The position numbers and the translations under genes were made by a program. From the IMG/VR virus record IMGVR_UViG_3300046011_010118, positions 1 through 64,000 of that record: a stretch of 64,000 nt of DNA; one strand, 5' to 3'. Below are positions 1 to 6,750 of this stretch, piece by piece. The stretch comes from a virus. Below the pieces are notes generated by a model that made no database searches, was not told the origin of the DNA, and saw only the letters and a program-made list of their open reading frames with translations. Every line of letters starts with the position of its first letter. The first letter of the stretch is position 1.

Positions 1-56
1 AGGACAAACTAAAAATAAAATTTGGAAACCAAATAATCTTTTTTACATTTACATTG

Positions 57-182
57 TCATTTGGACGGGCGCCCTATGAAATGGGTGGAGGGATCAGAGG
101 TAGGCTGCTTAAGACGTCTTCCACTATCCCCAAAATAAAATTGGTCTAAAGTTACGAATAAGAATTTGGTTTCCCAAATCAT
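57..182 (-). CDS. possible small ORF, 41 aa, in a GC-rich island
   Basis: An ATG-to-TGA frame of 41 residues whose C-terminal half (GDSGRRLKQPTSDPSTHF) is polar and basic. It lies in a stretch much richer in G+C than the rest of the window, with two perfect palindromes inside it (GGGCGCCC at 67-74 and AAGACGTCTT at 111-120). The start lies in a small TTTGG/CCAAA hairpin (about 165-178), and a similar hairpin followed by T-rich sequence lies beyond the stop (21-33). I do not recognise the peptide. The base composition and palindromes would equally suit a structured RNA or a DNA site, so the coding call is weak. Confidence 0.3.
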   Translation of the reverse strand: MIWETKFLFVTLDQFYFGDSGRRLKQPTSDPSTHFIGRPSK

Positions 183-196
183 ACCAGGACAACAAA

Positions 197-230
197 AGAC
201 CCAGTTCATTAATTAAAACGAACCGGGTCT
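197..230 (-). terminator. rho-independent terminator
   Basis: Hairpin with arms AGACCCAGTTC and GAACCGGGTCT (one bulge) around a 12-nt AT-rich loop. On the minus strand it is followed by CTTTTGTTG. It sits just beyond the stop of the AT-hook gene at 258-509, so it probably ends that transcript. Confidence 0.75.
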
Positions 231-257
231 AGTTGATAACCCCTAAATTACCAACAA

Positions 258-509
258 TTAAGCCACTTCTGTTGTGGCTTGTTTCTTTGGGCGTCCACGC
301 TTCACAACTTCACCATTTGCAATTCGTTCTGCAAACGCTGCGAGACGTTGCTGGCGTGCACTGTTTTCATTTGGTTTACGTCCACGTTGAACACTTAATC
401 CTTGCTCTGCCAATGCGGCACGAGTTGCAAGTTTCAACTGACGAGCGCTGTTAGGATTTACCTTACGTCCACGCTGTTTTGTTTCGGTTGTCTGAATTGT
501 TGTTTCCAT
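258..509 (-). CDS. small AT-hook-like DNA-binding protein
   Basis: An 83-residue basic protein with three short AT-hook-like cores: RGRK near residue 13, RGRK near 43 and RGRP near 71. The first two lie in an internal repeat of the form QRGRKxNxNSARQxxLA, so the protein is a tandem duplication plus a C-terminal RGRPKK tail. AT-hooks bind the minor groove of AT-rich DNA, which fits an AT-rich phage genome; a nucleoid-like or regulatory role is inference. The start has the phage's usual context (AAGGTTATG). It is monocistronic, with a terminator at 197-230, and is the first gene downstream of the gene-free region 510-1093. Confidence 0.7.
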   Translation of the reverse strand: METTIQTTETKQRGRKVNPNSARQLKLATRAALAEQGLSVQRGRKPNENSARQQRLAAFAERIANGEVVKRGRPKKQATTEVA

Positions 510-1093
510 AACCTTGATTTTTGTTTTTTTTATTTATTTAATCAAATTAACAAACTAAATATACTATGTTTTTATTTGGTTTCAAAATTTTCCTTAACAA
601 AAAAACATATTTCTGGATATACAAAAACATTTGAAATGATTTGTTGATGTCGCGCTGAATTCATGCATACAAACACAACACCATTACCCACATTACTCTG
701 TTTCATTCCACATATTATCAAATATCCATACATAAAAAAATACCGATATGTTTATGTTTTGATATACTTATATGCTATCTTCCATATTTGGAACGTTTAA
801 CATATAACATAAATCTATGTTAATTTGTTGAGTTTCCCGCGTAAACTTCAATTACCTCTTGTCAATCACGCCTATGGTCACATAAAAAGAAGGCGCGGTA
901 ACTACGTTATATTCAACCATAATGTTATACCAGTATGTTCCCACGTAGGGACGTTACCCGTTTCTATCGTTCCCCCGTTTCACCGTCCGACGTTTACCCA
1001 CATTACGTTTATCCACATTACGGTTCCCACGTAACGTTATATTCTTTCCTGCTTTAATTGCATTAACAAAAAAACGCAACAGAAAAAAATTCA
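510..1093. other. gene-free control region, candidate replication origin
   Basis: About 580 bases with no convincing ORF. The part next to the AT-hook gene holds its promoter-like sequence. The middle (about 590-830) is very AT-rich with repeated ATATG/CATAT steps. The part from 930 to 1035 is richer in G+C and carries short direct repeats. One 9-mer at 1009-1017 equals the consensus DnaA box TTATCCACA, and related 9-mers (TTACCCACA at 684-692 and 994-1002; TTCCCACGT at 938-946 and 1024-1032) lie in the same orientation. An AT-rich unwinding stretch beside DnaA-like iterons is the usual plan of an origin, but it could also be a regulatory region; nothing here proves function. Confidence 0.45.
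961..1035 (+). repeat. 15-bp iteron-like tandem array
   Basis: Consecutive 15-bp units begin at 976, 991, 1006 and 1021. The best pair, CGTTTACCCACATTA and CGTTTATCCACATTA, differ at one base; the next is CGGTTCCCACGTAAC. The 961-975 and 976-990 stretches are degenerate relatives. The core of the third unit is TTATCCACA. Exact 15-bp spacing in a gene-free region suggests a protein-binding array. Confidence 0.55.
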
Positions 1094-1309
1094 TTACTCG
1101 TCGTTTTTATTATCCAAAAATTCATCGGTACTCTCCGCCACACGATATTTCATGTTCATATTATGTCTGAGTTCATCTTCTTCTAATATACGTTCCTTAT
1201 TTGCTTCCCACCATTCCCTATAGCTTGGTGATGTTAACATGCTTCGCTCATGTTGTTCATTATCCCATTGCTTTGCGTTTGGGTCCGTTTCATTGCTATA
1301 AACTGCCAT
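1094..1309 (-). CDS. hypothetical small acidic protein
   Basis: 71 residues, strongly charged and predicted mostly helical, with a central SPSYREWWEANKERILEE segment. Not recognised. It lies only 14 nt from the end of the gene at 1324-1557 upstream and lacks the usual AAGGTTATG start context, so it is probably the second gene of a two-gene unit whose 3' end borders the candidate origin region. Confidence 0.55.
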   Translation of the reverse strand: MAVYSNETDPNAKQWDNEQHERSMLTSPSYREWWEANKERILEEDELRHNMNMKYRVAESTDEFLDNKNDE

Positions 1310-1323
1310 ATACTATGTTTAAT

Positions 1324-1557
1324 TTATTCATCAATATCATTTCCGTCCATATCAAAATCCTCATACGTTTCACATACCTCTCTCAATTCTTGCCCTAGTT
1401 CCGATTTGACATCTATTGTTCCTTCATTATCACTTGTGATGAACCAAAAATCTACTATTTCATCCTCTTGACATTGCACATAAAAAACATCGTCTGGTCC
1501 TTCAATAGTCCAATGAATTGTTCTGTAAATTACCTTGTCGGTTACTTGATAATCCAT
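1324..1557 (-). CDS. hypothetical small acidic protein
   Basis: 77 residues with a beta-rich first half (VTDKVIYRTIHWTIEG, VFYVQC, DFWFIT) and a very acidic C-terminus (YEDFDMDGNDIDE). Not recognised. Its start has AAAAGTTATG, matching the start context of its neighbours, and TATATTTA lies about 35 nt upstream, so it probably has its own promoter. Part of the tiny-gene region of unknown, presumably early host-modulating, genes. Confidence 0.6.
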   Translation of the reverse strand: MDYQVTDKVIYRTIHWTIEGPDDVFYVQCQEDEIVDFWFITSDNEGTIDVKSELGQELREVCETYEDFDMDGNDIDE

Positions 1558-1606
1558 AACTTTTATTTTAATTATTTAATACGTTAAATATAAGAAAAAA
1601 ACTTGG

Positions 1607-1810
1607 TCACTCAAAATATCCATTTTGTTGATGCCATACTCCGTTTATTTGTATCTCAATTGTGTAATCGCCGTTGTATTTTCTATTTTCGGGATGTGTT
1701 AACCATACCTTAACACCTTGTTCCCAAATTTTTAATTCATCCCCGTCCCACGCTTGCTCAATGGTTTCTAGTTGTTGCAAATCGCGTTTGCTGTAACTAA
1801 TTGTATTCAT
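1607..1810 (-). CDS. hypothetical small protein
   Basis: 67 residues, Trp- and Tyr-rich (AWDGDELKIWEQGVKVW, INGVWHQQNGYFE), likely a small beta-containing fold. Not recognised. GTATGTTTA lies about 25-30 nt upstream of the start, matching the promoter-like element of neighbouring genes. Confidence 0.55.
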   Translation of the reverse strand: MNTISYSKRDLQQLETIEQAWDGDELKIWEQGVKVWLTHPENRKYNGDYTIEIQINGVWHQQNGYFE

Positions 1811-1856
1811 AACTAATTTATTTAATTACCTTAAACATACACACAAAAAACTTGGT

Positions 1857-2099
1857 TTACAAATGATTACCCGTAAGCATATTTTGCTTAGTTGTAACCA
1901 TTAGTGGTGTTTCCCTTGTTCCATACACCCAATGATATAACAAATCATTTACCAATTCTGCATAAAATTCTGGATCTGCCTTGATATCTTCAAGCGTTGA
2001 TTCAAATGCATTTTCAATTTGCTTTGACCTGTCTACATAGTTAATATCAAGGTAAGGATTGTACCTTTTGTCTGGTGCAAATAGTGGTGTTGTTGTCAT
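1857..2099 (-). CDS. hypothetical small protein
   Basis: 80 residues with a proline-rich N-terminus (TTTPLFAPDKRYNPYLD) followed by two probable helices (QIENAFESTLEDIKADP, FYAELVNDLLYHWVYG). Not recognised. The start has the GGTTATG context and lies 7 nt after the stop of the gene at 2107-2343, so the two are probably cotranscribed. Confidence 0.55.
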   Translation of the reverse strand: MTTTPLFAPDKRYNPYLDINYVDRSKQIENAFESTLEDIKADPEFYAELVNDLLYHWVYGTRETPLMVTTKQNMLTGNHL

Positions 2100-2106
2100 A
2101 ACCTAT

Positions 2107-2343
2107 TTATTTAATTACCTTAAAATACTTCTTTACATCATTATATTCCCACCAACCATCATTACATTCACCTTTCCACTCACCTTCAATACAAATAAAA
2201 TCCCCATCTTCATCTTTTTCCCACACATCACCTACAACCAACAAATGAGAAAAAGAACTCTGAAATTCCTTCTCATCTATCATTCCTATACCACTCAAAT
2301 CCTCGGACACATAGTAAGCGTTTTTTACTACTTTGATTTTCAT
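2107..2343 (-). CDS. hypothetical small beta-rich protein, paralogue of the 3131-3343 gene
   Basis: 78 residues. The segment FICIEGEWKGECNDGWWEY followed by a KKYFK ending resembles VYVEGEWGWCSGWELIF...FVVHFK in the protein encoded at 3131-3343. This suggests two paralogues of one small barrel-like fold, in the size range of SH3-like domains. Function unknown. It has a clear promoter-like element 18-37 nt upstream (2361-2380). Confidence 0.6.
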   Translation of the reverse strand: MKIKVVKNAYYVSEDLSGIGMIDEKEFQSSFSHLLVVGDVWEKDEDGDFICIEGEWKGECNDGWWEYNDVKKYFKVIK

Positions 2344-2360
2344 ATGTTTTAATTTTATGA

Positions 2361-2380
2361 ATTAAATATACAAACAAAAA
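2361..2380 (-). promoter_or_regulatory. early-type promoter-like element
   Basis: On the minus strand this reads TTTTTGTTTGTATATTTAAT, ending about 17 nt before the ATG of the gene at 2107-2343. Near-identical copies precede other genes here (2911-2929, 3930-3947, 4756-4773). The GTATATTTA or GTACATTTA core resembles the Bacteroidota -7 element TAnnTTTG except for its last base. The call rests on recurrence; no transcription start is known. Confidence 0.55.
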
Positions 2381-2447
2381 TTATGTTTCCAAGCGTATAT
2401 ACGTATGTTTGTATTGATGTGTTGTACTGCAAAAGCTCTGCTATTTT

Positions 2448-2690
2448 TTATTTAACAGAGCCGTAAACCATCAAGTTTTCAATAACACACATATACGACC
2501 CTTCTCTATTAAAACCATGTGCCTCGTACCATAACAACAAATCTTCAATTGATTCACATTCGTTTATTTCATCTTTCATTCCGTTGATATACGGAACAGG
2601 GTCATTACCTTCATCGCTATGAAAATCGTTGAGCCATTCTGCTTCACTTTTGATAACGATTTGTTTCAAATCATTTAGTGTTATAGCCAT
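2448..2690 (-). CDS. hypothetical small acidic protein
   Basis: 80 residues, helical and acidic at the N-terminus (LNDLKQIVIKSEAEWLND) with a Cys-containing middle (DEINECESIEDLLLWY). Not recognised. The start context is AAGGTTATG. It follows 2704-2895 by 13 nt and is probably cotranscribed with it. Confidence 0.55.
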   Translation of the reverse strand: MAITLNDLKQIVIKSEAEWLNDFHSDEGNDPVPYINGMKDEINECESIEDLLLWYEAHGFNREGSYMCVIENLMVYGSVK

Positions 2691-2703
2691 AACCTTGATT
2701 TAA

Positions 2704-2895
2704 TTACATATAAATTTGTTCTGCTATGTATTCGGCTAAGTCATCATCATAAATCAATTCGTCCTTGTCGTTAAACAATTCCCAATCGATGATTTTACCT
2801 CTATCATCTAGATACTCCTTGTATGTGTATCTGTTTTCTTCTACTATTACTTCGTAAATAGTAGTTGTTGTTGTTAGTTGTGATAGTATTTGCAT
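2704..2895 (-). CDS. hypothetical small protein
   Basis: 63 residues: a Thr-rich N-terminus (QLTTTTTIYEVIVEE) and an acidic C-terminus. Not recognised. It starts with AAAAGGTTATG, and a promoter-like element (2911-2929 on the minus strand) lies 16-34 nt upstream. Confidence 0.55.
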   Translation of the reverse strand: MQILSQLTTTTTIYEVIVEENRYTYKEYLDDRGKIIDWELFNDKDELIYDDDLAEYIAEQIYM

Positions 2896-2910
2896 AACCT
2901 TTTATTTAGT

Positions 2911-2929
2911 TAAATGTATAAACAAAAAC
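2911..2929 (-). promoter_or_regulatory. early-type promoter-like element
   Basis: Minus strand GTTTTTGTTTATACATTTA, 15 nt before the ATG of the 2704-2895 gene. Same layout as the element at 2361-2380: a T-rich stretch, TTTG-like bases, then TACATTTA. Confidence 0.5.
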
Positions 2930-2933
2930 TGCG

Positions 2934-3125
2934 TTACCCAATTTTGAAATCGGTGTATTGTTCTGCTAGTTCGATTACTTCACCTTCATCTAGTACCATT
3001 ACACCACCTTCGTCATATAACCCCCAAATGCCATTGTTTACAAATATCCATTTGTCTTCATGTTGTTGAAATTCTGCTCCGTATTTTTTTAATGCTTTCA
3101 AAGCACCATTTAAAATCATATTCAT
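2934..3125 (-). CDS. hypothetical small protein
   Basis: 63 residues with alternating hydrophobic strands (KWIFVNNGIWGLYDEGGVMVLDEG) and a short helical tail. Not recognised. It starts 5 nt beyond the stop of the 3131-3343 gene, so the pair is probably one unit. Confidence 0.55.
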   Translation of the reverse strand: MNMILNGALKALKKYGAEFQQHEDKWIFVNNGIWGLYDEGGVMVLDEGEVIELAEQYTDFKIG

Positions 3126-3130
3126 AACTT

Positions 3131-3343
3131 TTATTTTATTGTAACGTTATAGTTTGTATCCATCATTTTAAAATGTACAACAAATTCCTTTGGACTAAAA
3201 ATTAATTCCCAACCACTACACCAACCCCACTCTCCTTCAACATACACTGATCCTTCTTCTGTTTTGATGAGTTTAACTGCATCACCTTGCATAGCAACAA
3301 CATTTTCATTGTCTGCTATTCCTTTAATACATTCAAATTTCAT
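3131..3343 (-). CDS. hypothetical small beta-rich protein, paralogue of the 2107-2343 gene
   Basis: 70 residues. The central VYVEGEWGWCSGWELIF segment and the C-terminal hydrophobic strands resemble the protein at 2107-2343. Function unknown. It starts with AAGTTATG, downstream of a terminator hairpin (3375-3394) and TACATTTA. Confidence 0.6.
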   Translation of the reverse strand: MKFECIKGIADNENVVAMQGDAVKLIKTEEGSVYVEGEWGWCSGWELIFSPKEFVVHFKMMDTNYNVTIK

Positions 3344-3374
3344 AACTTATTTATTTAGTTAAATGTAAAAATAA

Positions 3375-3394
3375 AAGCTAGGTTTTCCTAGCTT
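3375..3394 (-). terminator. rho-independent terminator
   Basis: Perfect hairpin AAGCTAGG-AAAA-CCTAGCTT (minus strand) followed by TTATTTTTA. It begins at the stop codon of the gene at 3394-3801 and lies ahead of the promoter-like sequence for the 3131-3343 gene, so terminator and next promoter are packed together. Confidence 0.7.
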
Positions 3395-3801
3395 CATTCT
3401 GGATGTAATTCGTATAGATTTATTGTTTCCTTGGTATTTATTTTGTAACACTCCCAATAATCACCATCAAACACATACAAATAATCTACATTGTCATCTT
3501 TAAGTAAATCATTAAAATATGCGGTTCGTTTACTTGTATCTGATTCACCTCTGTCTCGTCCATAGGCTAAACACCATTTTTCGTTGTGTGTAGTTCTATC
3601 GTTAAAATCTTGTTTTTCACCGATTTCTTCTGATAAAATACTCAAACTACCTAAGTCAAGTAATTGCCTTACTTTGTTAATGTTTTGGTAGTGTTCAGCT
3701 AAAATTTTTCCGTTGTGCTGTGGATAACCATCATAGTGACAATAAATGTAATCAATGGTTCCATCTGTGTTTCTAACACCAATGTGTGATCTTGTTGCCA
3801 T
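3394..3801 (-). CDS. conserved phage protein of the MATRSHIG type
   Basis: 135 residues. The N-terminus MATRSHIGVRNTDGTIDYIY, followed by CHYDGYPQHNGKIL, matches a protein family I recognise from many phages and some bacteria, where it is uncharacterised. The C-terminal half is acidic and aromatic (YLYVFDGDYWECYKIN). It is the largest gene in the first 4 kb, ends in a strong terminator and lies just downstream of the tRNA-like gene at 3818-3915, from which it may be cotranscribed. Confidence 0.7.
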   Translation of the reverse strand: MATRSHIGVRNTDGTIDYIYCHYDGYPQHNGKILAEHYQNINKVRQLLDLGSLSILSEEIGEKQDFNDRTTHNEKWCLAYGRDRGESDTSKRTAYFNDLLKDDNVDYLYVFDGDYWECYKINTKETINLYELHPE

Positions 3802-3817
3802 AACCTTTATTTTTTAG

Positions 3818-3915
3818 TAGTCAGGACAGGATTCGAACCTGTAAATCTTTTCCTTGTGTACTCTAACAATTAAGAGTGTATAAGGTTTTTACGTCTAACA
3901 TTCCGCCACCTGACT
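3818..3915 (-). tRNA. tRNA-like gene, Leu-type D-arm, anticodon not assigned
   Basis: A 98-nt element with a 7-bp acceptor (AGTCAGG/CCTGACT), a good T-arm (ACAGG-TTCGAAT-CCTGT) and a D-arm (TGGCGGAATGTTAGACG) typical of bacterial tRNA-Leu. The anticodon region is abnormal: 48 nt lie between D-arm and T-stem. They form an inner stem ACTCT/AGAGT with an 8-nt loop TAATTGTT, flanked by an outer CCTT/AAGG pairing. TAA is in the loop but not in the standard 7-nt position. It may be a decaying or interrupted tRNA-Leu(UAA), or a tRNA-like decoy. No CCA is encoded. Confidence 0.6.
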
Positions 3916-3929
3916 ATCTTTTATTTATT

Positions 3930-3947
3930 TAAATATACAAACAAAAA
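3930..3947 (-). promoter_or_regulatory. early-type promoter-like element before the tRNA-like gene
   Basis: Minus strand TTTTTGTTTGTATATTTA, ending 14 nt before the 5' end of the tRNA-like gene. It is almost identical to the elements before protein-coding genes. Because no start codon follows, this placement supports a transcriptional rather than translational role for the motif. Confidence 0.55.
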
Positions 3948-3961
3948 TTTGGTTTATCTAA

Positions 3962-4231
3962 TTAATTATCTTCTACATCACCCCAAGAATTGATATAAAA
4001 CCTATATCCTGCTTCTTCAAGTGCTTTACTAATTTCTCTCGCAATGTGCCAACGTGGCTCTGTATCATGTACTTCAGGATGTTTTGCTTCTACCTTATCA
4101 AGACCCTCATTATAGATCTTTTCAATATCTTCTTTAGTTAATCGAGTCTTACCCAAGATCTTTTTCTTGACTGACTTGACCATTGATTCGCAGGCTCGAT
4201 CACCTGCTGGTGTAAACATTTCGTATGGCAT
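3962..4231 (-). CDS. hypothetical protein
   Basis: 89 residues, mostly helical and basic in the first half (ESMVKSVKKKILGKTRLTKEDIEKIY), with an HPEVHDTEPRWHIAREI segment. Not recognised. Start context AAAAAGGTTATG. Confidence 0.6.
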   Translation of the reverse strand: MPYEMFTPAGDRACESMVKSVKKKILGKTRLTKEDIEKIYNEGLDKVEAKHPEVHDTEPRWHIAREISKALEEAGYRFYINSWGDVEDN

Positions 4232-4261
4232 AACCTTTTTATTTAATTAAAGATAAAAACT

Positions 4262-4738
4262 TTATTTGGTTTCTTCAAACTTAAACGCATTACGAATAGG
4301 ACGTCTAAAACCATTATTCCTAATTTTAAAATTACCATTATCATAAATAACCCCATCCTTAATAGTTAAAGCGTGTCCCCTTACTAATATAAAATAAGTA
4401 CCTTTGTTGTGTTTCTGAGAAAATGTTCCTACTGTATATTGAACTTTCTTGTGGGTATAATCAGGGTTATACAAATCATTAGAAGAAATAGATATAAAAT
4501 GTTTATTATTTATTTTTACCTCTGCATTTGAAAGGATTGATAGTTTAATAGCAGTTAGTGATGTTCCCTCTCGATCAGGTCGTTTTAGATTTTCTTTAAC
4601 CCATTTGTGTGCTGTTGGATAATCTGTGTCTGCGGCAATAGCCATTGCTCTAACAACACAATCATTGTTTTCCCATTCAAATCCTGTTTTATCTAAAACA
4701 GATGTTGAACTAATTACTTCTGGTTTGTTATTATTCAT
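4262..4738 (-). CDS. predicted papain-like/C39-like cysteine peptidase
   Basis: 158 residues. NDCVVRAMAIAADTDYPTAH near residue 26 places a Cys at the start of a helix, as in papain-fold peptidases. GTYFILVRGHALTIKDGVIYDN near residues 112-133 supplies a His before a strand and a following Asp/Asn, the order expected of a Cys-His-Asn/Asp triad. Similar small proteins are common in phages and are usually unannotated. Substrate unknown; early host-protein processing is one possibility. The gene has its own promoter-like element at 4756-4773 and start context AAAAGGTTATG. Confidence 0.55.
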   Translation of the reverse strand: MNNNKPEVISSTSVLDKTGFEWENNDCVVRAMAIAADTDYPTAHKWVKENLKRPDREGTSLTAIKLSILSNAEVKINNKHFISISSNDLYNPDYTHKKVQYTVGTFSQKHNKGTYFILVRGHALTIKDGVIYDNGNFKIRNNGFRRPIRNAFKFEETK

Positions 4739-4755
4739 AACCTTTTTTATTTGTA

Positions 4756-4773
4756 TAAATGTACAAACAAAAA
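4756..4773 (-). promoter_or_regulatory. early-type promoter-like element
   Basis: Minus strand TTTTTGTTTGTACATTTA, 17 nt before the start codon of the peptidase-like gene, immediately after a short TTTAG/CTAAA inverted repeat. Same form as 2361-2380 and 3930-3947. Confidence 0.55.
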
Positions 4774-4792
4774 TTTAGTTTCTAAAAACTAA

Positions 4793-5029
4793 TCACTTCA
4801 CAATTTCACTATATTTCTTCCAATTAACGGCTCCATATGAAGCATCTTCAATAGGCATAGCTAACATACATTCATTATCAAATTTACCTATTGCTATAAA
4901 ACCAAACCCTTCACAAATAAGTGGTATGTAATAGTCATTTTCCAATAGTTCAAATTCCAAAAGTATATCAAAATCACCTTCAAACCCCATATCATGGAGT
5001 TCACAATACTGCTTACTAAAATCAGCCAT
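4793..5029 (-). CDS. hypothetical protein
   Basis: 78 residues, acidic, with two Cys (QYCELHD, PLICEGFGF) and hydrophobic strands. Not recognised. It lies 11 nt downstream of the gene at 5041-5391 and is probably cotranscribed with it. Confidence 0.55.
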   Translation of the reverse strand: MADFSKQYCELHDMGFEGDFDILLEFELLENDYYIPLICEGFGFIAIGKFDNECMLAMPIEDASYGAVNWKKYSEIVK

Positions 5030-5040
5030 GTTATGTTATT

Positions 5041-5391
5041 TTATTCATTAACAAACTCTACAGTTGCAGAAATATAATACTGTCCTCCTTGTTTCCCTAT
5101 AAACCCTGGAGAACAAGGGCAAGTACAACCACATTTTTGTCTCCAACCCCATTCTTCATTTTTTACTGCTTCATAAACATTAGGAAATTCTTCCTTTAGT
5201 TTTTCAATAACAACAGGGATTACTTCTGTTTTCCAAACCTTAGATGGGCGATCATGTCTGTTAAATAAATTGTCTAGGACAGTTTCATTTTCAGGCCAAA
5301 TATAAAGTTTGTTTGATCCTTTATACGGTTCGTTTTTTCTGGTGTGGTACGGTTCGTACTCGGCTTTTAAGCCTTTAATTGTAAATTTCAT
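5041..5391 (-). CDS. conserved phage protein with a CxCxCPCSPG Cys cluster
   Basis: 116 residues. A basic N-terminal half (FTIKGLKAEYEPYHTRKNEP) is followed by a helix and a compact Cys cluster, WRQKCGCTCPCSPGFIGKQ, near residues 83-101, then a C-terminal strand. The four closely spaced Cys may bind a metal. I have the impression of similar phage proteins but know no function. Start context AAAAGGTTATG. Confidence 0.55.
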   Translation of the reverse strand: MKFTIKGLKAEYEPYHTRKNEPYKGSNKLYIWPENETVLDNLFNRHDRPSKVWKTEVIPVVIEKLKEEFPNVYEAVKNEEWGWRQKCGCTCPCSPGFIGKQGGQYYISATVEFVNE

Positions 5392-5429
5392 AACCTTTTA
5401 TTTATATGAATGTAAGAACAAAAATTGGG

Positions 5430-5792
5430 TTAACAACAGTCACCCCAATCTTGTCTAATCCTAAAACCTAAAATTGTCGATAGTATTATATCTTCCTGTT
5501 CAAATAAAGCATTTCCAGGAGCATCATCATCAGCAATTGTTAGTATTTCAGATATACTAACAGCCTTATTTACTTTCTCGATTTGTTTTTCACTTATGTT
5601 TTCTGATGTTCGAATCATATCAGCAAACATTTCAACATCAGCTAAGCAATCATTATTGGCTGCGTTTTTAATTTCATTCATCATGTCTGTACAAAAATCA
5701 TAACTTGATCTTTTAATTAGATCAATTACTTGCCTTTTAGCAACATTTAAATTATACTTTTTTTCAAGTACTTGGGGTTTTTTCTTTGCCAT
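5430..5792 (-). CDS. hypothetical helical protein
   Basis: 120 residues: a Lys-rich N-terminus (MAKKKPQVLEKKY), then helical segments and an acidic stretch, ending in a hydrophobic region and WGDCC. Not recognised. It has its own AAAGGTTATG start and an upstream TACATTTA element. Confidence 0.55.
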   Translation of the reverse strand: MAKKKPQVLEKKYNLNVAKRQVIDLIKRSSYDFCTDMMNEIKNAANNDCLADVEMFADMIRTSENISEKQIEKVNKAVSISEILTIADDDAPGNALFEQEDIILSTILGFRIRQDWGDCC

Positions 5793-5838
5793 AACCTTTA
5801 TTTTTATTTAGATAAATGTATGAAAGAAAATTTAGTTT

Positions 5839-6750
5839 CTAAATTACCACTTGTGTTTGTATAGCGCTGTTGTCTAATAATCCCTTACTAACAACATAAT
5901 CATGGTCAAACTTTACTTTACCAAAATCTTCCCAAAACACATTCATGATGCGGTGGTCAACTGTAAATGGTCCTACTTCAAATTGATTTATTCCAATCAT
6001 ATGATAAATTGGTCCAAGTAAAAATTCATCATTAATTACTCTAGAACCTTCATATAATCCTATTTGCTTTGTTTCGTATAAATGAACAACCATTTCATTC
6101 CAAATAGTAAACAACTTCATCATTTGTTCTTCACTTTCAAATATAAACAAACGAGCTGCGGCATCAGGAGTAAATACAATTTCATCTGTTGTTTCATAAT
6201 TATACTTTTCCTTTAATATATTCCAAGTCAGTTCTAATTGTGGGCAATGATTTTTAGTTGTACCATAAATTGCTACTGCATTGTATAGTTTGTTTTTGTA
6301 ACTAAACATATGATTGAATGTTTTGCCTAACACATCCATTTCAACCATTCGTTTAAAACTAAAACAAGAATCAACACACATCATAGCAACATTTGTAATA
6401 CCTAAACGTTGTGCTTGAATTAAATTAAAACGATACACAGAAAAAGAAAACTTACTACCTGCACCTAAATTCTGTGTGATGTAGTTATAATGTTCTTCTG
6501 CTGTCATTCCTGTATAGAATTTTTCATATGGTTCTATCTCAGGATATTCACTATAAAAATCTTGTAGTTCATTAACTATTAAGTTTTTACGTGTGCATTG
6601 ATTAAAGTATTCTTTGTTGTCTGTTAGAACAAGATAATAGATGTTTTCATCATCTATACAATTATACTCTAGTTGGTACAAAGTTATTTCACGAAATGTT
6701 TCTCCACCACAAATGTAACCAATAGCTACTTTCTCATTTAATTGACTCAT
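5839..6750 (-). CDS. glycosyltransferase-like protein with a degenerate DxD, paralogue of the 47854-48915 gene
   Basis: 303 residues. Two blocks match the protein at 47854-48915: FSFSVYRFNLIQAQRLGITN against its FSYSLHRFSFPTIAKLGYNK, and FESEEQMMKLFTIWNEMVVH against FESPEKVQKYFETWNEVIRL. The spacing suits a GT-A glycosyltransferase fold. Where the paralogue has FMDGDVK, the likely metal-binding DxD, this protein has MCVDSCF, so the metal site is altered and catalysis uncertain. It overlaps the upstream gene at 6734-7123 by 17 nt. It could be an inactive accessory subunit or a divergent active enzyme. Confidence 0.55.
   Translation of the reverse strand: MSQLNEKVAIGYICGGETFREITLYQLEYNCIDDENIYYLVLTDNKEYFNQCTRKNLIVNELQDFYSEYPEIEPYEKFYTGMTAEEHYNYITQNLGAGSKFSFSVYRFNLIQAQRLGITNVAMMCVDSCFSFKRMVEMDVLGKTFNHMFSYKNKLYNAVAIYGTTKNHCPQLELTWNILKEKYNYETTDEIVFTPDAAARLFIFESEEQMMKLFTIWNEMVVHLYETKQIGLYEGSRVINDEFLLGPIYHMIGINQFEVGPFTVDHRIMNVFWEDFGKVKFDHDYVVSKGLLDNSAIQTQVVI

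Noticed and set aside
825-1034. A 69-residue plus-strand ORF in the gene-free region
   Set aside because: It reads through the iteron-like repeats, its His/Thr-rich pattern is produced by those repeats, and it lacks the start context of other genes.
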